Shown here piece after piece: positions 14,882 through 19,958 of a stretch of 19,958 nt of DNA. Within the stretch, counting starts at the first letter, position 1. The number at the start of each line of letters is the position of its first letter. The stretch is from positions 1 to 19,958 of the forward strand of contig CAZWBW010000052.1 of NCBI GenBank assembly GCA_964632355.1, read 5' to 3'. A model generated the notes under the pieces. The model saw only the letters and a program-made list of their open reading frames with translations. It ran no database searches and was not told the DNA's origin. The DNA comes from JALOAP01 sp964632355. GTDB lineage: Bacteria; Chloroflexota; Dehalococcoidia; Tepidiformales; Tepidiformaceae. Made by a program: the position numbers and the translations under genes.

Positions 14882-17110
14882 CTACATCGTGATTTGGACG
14901 GGCTCCGTGACGTAGATCCAGTACACGCGGAACTGGAACAACCCGTTGAAATCCTGCAGGTAGCGCAGTTGGCCGGGAATGTAGCTCAACCAGGTTTCGG
15001 TCGCGTTGTCGAAGTGGAGCAGGTGCAGATACTTCCCTTCGATGCTCGCGAGCGCCGCGCGGACTTCGCGCGGGGGCCCGGTCCAGACGAAGTTGTTCCA
15101 CCCGGGCTGGAGTTGCACGGTCCGCCCCGGCGCGGGTTCGGGGTTTGCCGAAGCGACGGTCCCGGCAGCGGCATCGGTCCAGAACGCTTCGTAGCGGTGG
15201 AGCGTCTCCACCTGGTTCACGTACCCGGGTGCCGACCGGTAGTAACGCTCGTAGGCGCCGGTGTTCTCGAACCACTGCCGGAGGGGATCCCATCGAAGCA
15301 CCGCGTCCCATGGCTCGGGCAGCAGCTCCTCGAGCGCGTCGGGCAGCGGACCGGTCGCGTTGAGGTAGGCGATGTTGCTCCACCGGCCGTTCAGCGTCTG
15401 TTCGACCACGGGACCCGGCCCGGGAGTCACGCTGCTGATATCGCGGTTGATGTACGCCAGCGACACGTTTCGGCCGCCCCAGGTGAACGTAGGCTGTGCG
15501 GGCAGGCCACCGATACTAAACGCCACCGTTCGCCCGGGCGCTCCGCACCCGGGTTGCTCGGGATCGGCCGGCACCTGCACGAGATACCGCCCCGCCGGCC
15601 CGACCGTGAAGCTCAGCGTGGACGCGCACGTGGTGCCTTCGACCGATGCGACCACGGGCGTCCCGGCTGGCACGTCCTTCCAGTCGTGAAGCGCGTTCCC
15701 CGAGAAGGTCGCCGGTACGCGGGCCAGGGCGCGGCCGAAGTGCACAATGCCGGCGCCCGCCCAGTTCTCCCCGTGCGGTGCTTCGGGCGCGGGTGTCGCC
15801 GTCGCCATCGCGATTTCGATGTACCGCGACACCGGGAGGGCTGGGTTGCGCGCTTTCAGCAGGGCGAACATGCCGGAGACGAGCGGCGCAGCATAGCTGG
15901 TGCCCTCCTCGGCAATTCCGTAGATGGCGGGCCCGAGGTCGGTTCGGGAGGTCCCGACGATGAGGTTCCCCGGGGCCGCGAGGTCGACCGCTGGCCCGAC
16001 GCTGCTATAGGGGGCCCACGTGTTTGCGCTCGTCGCGGCGCCAACAGCGACAACGTTCGAGTACTCGGTGTACGCGGCGGGATAGCCCACACCCGCGAGG
16101 TCGTAGTTTCCTGCCGCAGCAACGACAATAACGCCGCGCGACTCCGCCTCCTCGATCGCCTCCCGCATGAGCGGGGAATCGGCGCCCGGAACCCTTGGGT
16201 CCGTTGCGAGGCTGAGATTGATGATGTCGGCGCCCATACGGACCGCATACCGGATGCCAGCAGCCACGTCCGACATGTAGCCGCTCGGCCGTCTCCCGAA
16301 GGGCCCGCAATCGAGCACCTTCACCGACATGATCTTCACGTTCCAGCTCGCACCGCTGATGCCTTCGAAGTTGTTCCCGGTCGCCCCGAGAATCCCGGCG
16401 ACCAGCGTGCCGTGTGAGTTGGGCACGAACTCCGACTGGCCGTGGTCATCGAGAATCGCGCCGACCGGCGTGCTGGACGCATAGCCGCACGCGGCCGAGG
16501 GCTGAACGAAGCGGCACCCGTAGCGGTCGTCGATGCAGCCGTTGCCGTCGTCGTCGATACCGTTGCTCTCCGTCTCGGCAGGGTTTTCCCAGAGCTGGCC
16601 GGCGAGATCGGGGTGACGAACGTCGACGCCGCTATCGATGACGGCGACAACAACGCTGGGGCTATCGGTCATAATGTCCCAGCCCTGGGGCGCCCCGATT
16701 TGCGAGAAGTACAGCGCCTGGTGCGTCAGGTAGAACGTGTCGTCCGGGATGGCCTGGGCATAGACGCGGGCATCTTCGATGGCGAAGACCACACCCGGGT
16801 CGGCTTCGAGTTCGGCGACGAACTCCTCCGCCGACTTGCCCTCCGGCACGGGGAGGCGAACGTACCCGTCGTCCGCGAGGATGGGTGGGGTATCGGCGTC
16901 ACCCGCCGCCTGTGCGCGCACCGCCGAGGCGTACCGGACGACGACGTAGTCCGATGGTTCGTCGGCTGCAACTCCTGCGGCCGATGCGATGGTAGGCAGA
17001 GGTTCGGTGCCGGCGTGAGCGGGCGCGTTGGCGCCGCCGAGCAGAGCAACAACGAGGAGCAGCACGACTCCCGGGAGCACACGCGGTCCCCACCCGCGCG
17101 TCACCCTCAT
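14882..17110 (-). CDS. secreted subtilisin-like serine protease (S8 family) with duplicated C-terminal domain
   Basis: The 742-aa protein has a signal peptide (1-33, cleavage near AHA). A pro-region (about 50-118, peptidase-inhibitor-I9-like, DYVVVRY...VRLPVPEGKSAEEFVAELEADPGV) precedes the S8 domain (about 135-465), with Asp159 in VIDSGVD, His233 in NSHGTLVAG, Asn335 in AAAGN and Ser405 in EEGTSYAAP. An insert, NGIDDDGNGCIDDRYG (183-198), is probably a calcium-binding loop. After a beta-rich linker, the last 170 or so residues hold two divergent copies of one domain, the second reading LQPGWNNFVWTG, then ALASIEGKYLHLLHFD, ending VYWIYVTEPV. Its ATG overlaps the stop of the upstream gene (ATGA). 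It probably processes extracellular or surface proteins. Confidence 0.92.
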   Translation of the reverse strand: MRVTRGWGPRVLPGVVLLLVVALLGGANAPAHAGTEPLPTIASAAGVAADEPSDYVVVRYASAVRAQAAGDADTPPILADDGYVRLPVPEGKSAEEFVAELEADPGVVFAIEDARVYAQAIPDDTFYLTHQALYFSQIGAPQGWDIMTDSPSVVVAVIDSGVDVRHPDLAGQLWENPAETESNGIDDDGNGCIDDRYGCRFVQPSAACGYASSTPVGAILDDHGQSEFVPNSHGTLVAGILGATGNNFEGISGASWNVKIMSVKVLDCGPFGRRPSGYMSDVAAGIRYAVRMGADIINLSLATDPRVPGADSPLMREAIEEAESRGVIVVAAAGNYDLAGVGYPAAYTEYSNVVAVGAATSANTWAPYSSVGPAVDLAAPGNLIVGTSRTDLGPAIYGIAEEGTSYAAPLVSGMFALLKARNPALPVSRYIEIAMATATPAPEAPHGENWAGAGIVHFGRALARVPATFSGNALHDWKDVPAGTPVVASVEGTTCASTLSFTVGPAGRYLVQVPADPEQPGCGAPGRTVAFSIGGLPAQPTFTWGGRNVSLAYINRDISSVTPGPGPVVEQTLNGRWSNIAYLNATGPLPDALEELLPEPWDAVLRWDPLRQWFENTGAYERYYRSAPGYVNQVETLHRYEAFWTDAAAGTVASANPEPAPGRTVQLQPGWNNFVWTGPPREVRAALASIEGKYLHLLHFDNATETWLSYIPGQLRYLQDFNGLFQFRVYWIYVTEPVQITM

Positions 17111-17946
17111 GGCGTACGGCCACCGCCCGCAGGGAGGGATGGCGCCGGCGCGGGTGTTGGGGTCGAAGGTTCGCGCTGCCCAAGCGCCCGCTCGTCGATG
17201 ACTATCGCCGTATCGCGCGCCTGTTCGATGCTCATAAATGGTGTGCCGCCGAGCGTCTGCACGATGGCGACAAGATTACCTCGTCTGAAGACAAAGCGGT
17301 GGTAGATTGCCGGCGTATCGCTCTGAAGGATCGTGCCCCTTTCGAACGACCAGGCGCCGGACTGGTTGCCGAGCGGCGCCGCCTCGACCCGCCGCGACCC
17401 CTGCAACCCGTTGTAGAAACTTTCGAGGTGATTGAAGGCGGCCTCCGCGCCGTCGGGGCGTTCGAACAGGTAGGTGTCGATGGTCAGCCAGTAGGCGCCC
17501 TGCAGCACCTCGGCGCCCTTGCCGAGCGGCTCGAACGTGGTGCGGCGCCCATCGAGGTAGCCCCACTCCTCCGCGCGCTGTTCACCGACAGCAGCCTCGG
17601 CGAAGAGCCCGCTCTGCACCGCGAACTGGAACGCGTTCATCCCGTAGGTTTCGGGCGTCACCACCTGGTAACCGGGCGGCGCCTCTTCGAGCGACGGTGC
17701 ATAGCGGCTCGCGGGCTCTTCGAGTGTGGGGTTCGGGCCACCGGCGAGCCCTCGCGCGGGCGTCGAATCGTCGCCCCCGCGCATCACCAGCCAGGCGCCG
17801 AGCGCGGCCGCGCCGAGCAGCACCACCGCCAGCAACCCCGTGAGCACCCACGGTGAGCTCCACGCTGCGGCGCGCCGGTCGTGCTGGCGCTTCTTTCGCG
17901 GCCGAAACTGCGGCGCAGGCCGTGGCTTCGAAGGCGAGCTGCTCAT
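17107..17946 (-). CDS. membrane-anchored paralogue of the neighbouring lipoprotein, function unknown
   Basis: The 279-aa protein has a basic N-terminus (RPRKKRQHDRR), one membrane helix (about 32-55) and an outside domain (about 75-258). The outside domain shares WGYLDG (128-133), the pattern TYLFERPDGAEAAFNHLESF (159-178), LGNQSGAW and FRRGNLVA (220-227), and ALGQR (254-258) with the lipoprotein encoded just upstream. A Pro/Thr tail follows. GGAGG lies 8 nt before the ATG, and the stop overlaps the protease start, so it lies in an operon with both. I do not recognise a named family; the strands and the RRGNLVA motif recall small extracellular sensor or chaperone-like domains. Confidence 0.8.
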   Translation of the reverse strand: MSSSPSKPRPAPQFRPRKKRQHDRRAAAWSSPWVLTGLLAVVLLGAAALGAWLVMRGGDDSTPARGLAGGPNPTLEEPASRYAPSLEEAPPGYQVVTPETYGMNAFQFAVQSGLFAEAAVGEQRAEEWGYLDGRRTTFEPLGKGAEVLQGAYWLTIDTYLFERPDGAEAAFNHLESFYNGLQGSRRVEAAPLGNQSGAWSFERGTILQSDTPAIYHRFVFRRGNLVAIVQTLGGTPFMSIEQARDTAIVIDERALGQREPSTPTPAPAPSLPAGGGRTP

Positions 17947-17977
17947 ACCAGGGGCCTCCGAACCGGCCGCTCCCGGG

Positions 17978-18796
17978 TCATGGGTTGTCCTGCGACTGCT
18001 TGCTGGTGGGCGTGGGGGTGATCACTGCCCGCTGCCCCAGGGCCTTTTCGTCGATCATCTTCGCGTGCATATAGGCGTGCTCCGGGCGGAGGAACGGTTC
18101 GGCGCCCATCGCCACCACGCTCGCGACCAGGTTGCCGCGCCGGAACATCACCAGGGCGAACTCGAGGTTCACCGTCGTGCGGCCGATCGTGCCGCTGACA
18201 TACGTCCACGCAGTCGATTCGTTGCCGACCGGGCCGACGTTCACCTCGGAGACCATGTTGGGGTTGCCGAGCCGTTCGCCCGAGCGTGCGATGTGGTCGC
18301 GGAAGTACCGGTACGCCTCGCGCGCGCCTTCTTCGCCTTCGAACAGGTGTACTTCGAGGAGTACGCGAACGCCGCCGTTGAGCATGCCCTCCGTGCGGCC
18401 TTCGGGGTCGACGGCGGTGGAATACCCATCGAGGTAGCCCCACGACTCCATCATCGCCTTGCCGTGTTCGGGCGAATCGAACGCTTCGTTGTGCGCGGTG
18501 TAGATCTCCGCATCGAGGACGTACGTGTTGGCGATGTCGGTGATGTACCCCTCGCCGAAGTCGTCGGGGTTGAGCAGGGAATACCGGCTGGCGGGCCCTT
18601 CGAGGGACGGGGACGTCGAATCGTCGCCACCGCTGCTGCTCGCGGGTGGCGTCGACGTGGCCGGCACGGGGGTCTGCGTCACATCGCCGGGCGCTGCACT
18701 GGCCGTCGACTCCGCGCCATCGCCGCCGCAGCCGGCAGCGAACAGAGCGAGGGAACAGCAGGCAGCAACAGCCAGCAGCGCACGCAAACGAATCAT
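17978..18796 (-). CDS. lipoprotein with the same extracellular domain as its neighbour
   Basis: The 272-aa protein has a lipoprotein signal (ALFAAGC, Cys23) and a Ser/Thr/Pro linker (27-65). Its domain (about 68-257) matches the downstream protein at PASRYS, ESWGYLDG (117-124), HLFEGEEGAREAYRYF, VGNESTAW, FRRGNLVA (218-225) and ALGQR (252-256). It is the first gene of the three-gene surface operon, preceded by GGGAG 5 nt before the ATG and a TACACT box at 18823-18828. The function is unknown. It is the lipid-anchored counterpart of the transmembrane copy. Confidence 0.82.
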   Translation of the reverse strand: MIRLRALLAVAACCSLALFAAGCGGDGAESTASAAPGDVTQTPVPATSTPPASSSGGDDSTSPSLEGPASRYSLLNPDDFGEGYITDIANTYVLDAEIYTAHNEAFDSPEHGKAMMESWGYLDGYSTAVDPEGRTEGMLNGGVRVLLEVHLFEGEEGAREAYRYFRDHIARSGERLGNPNMVSEVNVGPVGNESTAWTYVSGTIGRTTVNLEFALVMFRRGNLVASVVAMGAEPFLRPEHAYMHAKMIDEKALGQRAVITPTPTSKQSQDNP

Positions 18797-18822
18797 CAGT
18801 ACTCCCGGGAAGACGTGCCCGA

Positions 18823-18828
18823 AGTGTA
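18823..18828 (-). promoter_or_regulatory. -10-like box TACACT of the surface operon
   Basis: The box predicts transcription starting near 18816, giving a leader of about 20 nt with a GGGAG ribosome site (18803-18808). This is the same architecture as for the F420-type oxidoreductase gene. Confidence 0.5.
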
Positions 18829-18898
18829 CGAACGCGGCCGGTTTGGAGGAAGGAAGCGAGGTAAACGCGCGAGTAAGCCGCGAGTTGGCCGTCGGGTG

Positions 18899-18926
18899 GC
18901 CGGCTATCGGCTATCGGCTATCGGCC
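18899..18926 (+). repeat. three tandem GGCTATCGGCT units
   Basis: CCGGCTATCGGCTATCGGC and one more unit form three near-perfect 9-nt steps of GGCTATC. This is the C version of the repeats at 1735 and 12671. It opens the 550-nt repeat-filled stretch upstream of the HUH transposase. Confidence 0.75.
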
Positions 18927-18930
18927 CTCC

Positions 18931-19205
18931 GCGCCCGGGCACTACTCGGCGATTACGCCCGCGGCGGCCAGCGCGTCGATCCGGGCCGCCAGCCAGGTCC
19001 AGTACCGCGACCGTGAGGGAGCGTCCCGCCGCCGGGTATCCGCCACGCCACGGGGACCGGCCCGCGGCTGGCCACGCGCCCCGGGCACTACTCGGCGATT
19101 ACGCCCGCGGCGGCGAGCGCATCGACCGGGCCGTCATCCGGGACCGGTACCGCGACCGTGAGGGAGCGTCCCGCCGTCGAACGTCGTCAACGCCACGGGG
19201 ACGGG
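18931..19205 (+). repeat. tandem pair of ~145-nt repeats upstream of the HUH transposase
   Basis: Two directly repeated units begin at 18935 and 19081. Each opens with the same 34 bases, which start CCGGGCACTACTCGGCGATT, and each has an identical 30-base core (19002-19031 and 19147-19176) built on CCGTGAGGGAGCGTCCC. The offset is 146 nt at the start and 145 nt at the core, so there is one indel. Between the units is a GCGGCTGGCC string that also occurs, inverted, to the right of the transposase. The open frames across this region fall in different frames in the two copies, so the repeats are not coding. No gene is visible from 18797 to 19347. Confidence 0.8.
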
Positions 19206-19290
19206 CGCCATCGACGCCGCCACCCTGACACCCGAAACCGCCTCGCTTCGCGTGTGGACCCATGCTCCCTGGCGGTCGCGCTGCTGTCGG

Positions 19291-19320
19291 GCCGGCTTCG
19301 GAGGGAGTAGCGAAGCCAGC
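19291..19320 (+). repeat. hairpin with GAGGGAG loop, just before the transposase
   Basis: GGCTTCG (19294-19300) pairs with CGAAGCC (19311-19317), extending to 10 bp with one mismatch, around the loop GAGGGAGTAG. It ends 27 nt before the GTG start. A hairpin with a short G-rich foot is the form of site that REP-associated transposases recognise. Confidence 0.5.
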
Positions 19321-19335
19321 GATACCTCCCAGGTA

Positions 19336-19341
19336 TATAGT
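19336..19341 (+). promoter_or_regulatory. -10 box TATAGT, 6 nt before the transposase GTG
   Basis: TATAGT-GCGCGC-GTG lies directly beside the start codon, with no Shine-Dalgarno, giving a leaderless arrangement. Confidence 0.5.
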
Positions 19342-19347
19342 GCGCGC

Positions 19348-19836
19348 GTGTCCGACCCAGCGGCCTACCTGATCACGTTTCGTTGTTACGGGACCTGGTT
19401 ACACGGAGACGCCAGGGGATCGGTCGACCGCGGCCATCGAGGCTACGGAGAGCCTCCCGCGCCACCCAACCCACTGCGGGAACAGTACGCACGCCGTCGC
19501 ATGACGGGGCCTCCGCAGACCCTCGATCCTCACCAACGAACGGTCGTAGGGGGTGCAATCCGTGAGGTCGCGGCCGTACGCGGATGGCACATCTCGGCCC
19601 TAGCGGTGCGCTCGAACCACGTCCACATCGTGGTCACTGCCCAACGCCACAGCGCCGAACGGGTGATGAACGACTTCAAGGCGTACGCCACCCGTGCACT
19701 TCGTCGAGCACAGCTCGTTGGCCCGGACCAGCGGATATGGTCCCACCACGGCAGCACAAAGCTACTTTGGAACGATGACGATGTCCGCCGGGCATGTGCG
19801 TATGTCGCCGAAGGGCAGGGACGCCCACTGAGATAG
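19348..19836 (+). CDS. REP-associated tyrosine (HUH/Y1) transposase, RAYT-like
   Basis: The 162-aa protein is an IS200/IS605-type HUH nuclease (PF01797 superfamily). YLITFRCYGTWLHGD (7-21) is its first strand, NHVHIVV (90-96) is the metal-binding HUH motif, and Tyr113 in DFKAYATRAL is the probable nucleophile. A conserved ending, WSHHGSTKLLWNDDDV (131-146), marks the group. The GTG start fits because the motifs begin at once and a -10 box lies 6 nt upstream. No TnpB or inverted-repeat IS frame was found, so it is a single-gene element. It sits between repeats of the same family in inverted orientation, the layout expected for a RAYT with its REP sites. It would act on single-stranded DNA. Confidence 0.85.
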   Translation: MSDPAAYLITFRCYGTWLHGDARGSVDRGHRGYGEPPAPPNPLREQYARRRMTGPPQTLDPHQRTVVGGAIREVAAVRGWHISALAVRSNHVHIVVTAQRHSAERVMNDFKAYATRALRRAQLVGPDQRIWSHHGSTKLLWNDDDVRRACAYVAEGQGRPLR

Positions 19837-19839
19837 CGA

Positions 19840-19958
19840 GCACCACTGAGTGCCCGCGCCAGGGGGCGGCCAGCCGTGGCATGACCACCAGATGCTGGAT
19901 GTCGCCCGTCCGGGTGAGGCCGATACCGCCTCGCATCTCGGACGGTCCGACGCTCCCT
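19840..19958 (-). repeat. inverted right-hand copy of the transposase-associated repeat
   Basis: Read on the minus strand from 19958 this has AGGGAGCGTCGGACCGTCCG, then a CCACGGCTGGCC string and GCGCGGGCACTCAGTGG, all matching parts of the left units (GGGAGCGTC, GCGGCTGGCC, GGGCACT). A perfect palindrome, TCGGACGGTCCGA, lies at 19938-19950. The window ends inside the repeat. A short minus-strand open frame here is probably not a gene. Confidence 0.6.

Noticed and set aside
14504..16417. A 637-aa plus-strand open frame
   Set aside because: It is antisense to the GNAT and protease genes and has shadow composition.
18899..18926. A CRISPR-like tandem array
   Set aside because: The 9-nt units are contiguous with no spacers, and there are no cas genes.
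18931..19228. A repeated coding motif (LGDYARGG) in two open frames
   Set aside because: The two copies are in different reading frames because the repeat period is not a multiple of three, and the repeats flank a transposase, so they are non-coding.
19676..19936. An 86-aa minus-strand protein at the right edge
   Set aside because: It runs antisense to the transposase and through repeat sequence.

Overview
The window is a high-GC, densely packed stretch of bacterial chromosome. No rRNA, tRNA, CRISPR array, plasmid or phage genes were seen. The gene families suggest a Chloroflexota bacterium, perhaps of the Tepidiforma/Dehalococcoidia kind: an F420-type luciferase-like oxidoreductase, ThyX, an ACAD10/11-like phosphotransferase, an ECF sigma factor paired with a FecR-domain protein that has a Pro/Thr tail, and S8 proteases and lipoproteins with 'TPTP' linkers. 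That assignment is inference from gene content. The sequence is a draft scaffold: 100 Ns (7633-7732) cut the FecR-domain gene and 10 Ns (13833-13842) cut the start of a D,D-carboxypeptidase gene.

Layout. 1-1722: a possible start of another gene at the left edge, a dienelactone hydrolase (-) and a divergent crotonase-fold isomerase (+). 1723-1943: an inverted pair of short intergenic repeats. 1944-3530 (-): lipoprotein, ThyX and a 65-aa membrane protein whose start overlaps the thyX stop. 3652-4074 (+): a small GTG-start coiled-coil protein followed by a strong hairpin. 4327-7593 (-): NnrS-like membrane protein, F420-type oxidoreductase and LOG-family protein. 7733-9507 (-): ECF sigma factor overlapping a membrane-anchored FecR-domain protein. 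9636-11478: a small unknown gene (+) meeting, end to end, an unknown gene (-) that lies just downstream of hemC (-). 11590-12660 (+): phosphotransferase, then an intrinsic terminator. 12661-12899: repeats. 12900-14848 (-): D,D-carboxypeptidase lipoprotein and a GNAT acetyltransferase. 14882-18796 (-): a three-gene cell-surface operon of a lipoprotein, its membrane-anchored paralogue and a secreted subtilisin-like protease with a duplicated C-terminal domain. 18797-19958: a repeat nest around a single-domain HUH (Y1) transposase of the REP-associated type.

Two themes run through the window. First, many genes have a -10-like hexamer only 6-10 nt before the start codon and no Shine-Dalgarno sequence, which suggests leaderless transcripts; others have a -10-like box about 25-30 nt upstream plus a good Shine-Dalgarno. 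Second, the same families of short intergenic repeats (GGCTAT[T/C]GGC strings and a core like CCGTGAGGGAGCGTCCC) recur between genes and cluster around the HUH transposase. This makes a RAYT/REP-like system the best candidate for a little-described element here.
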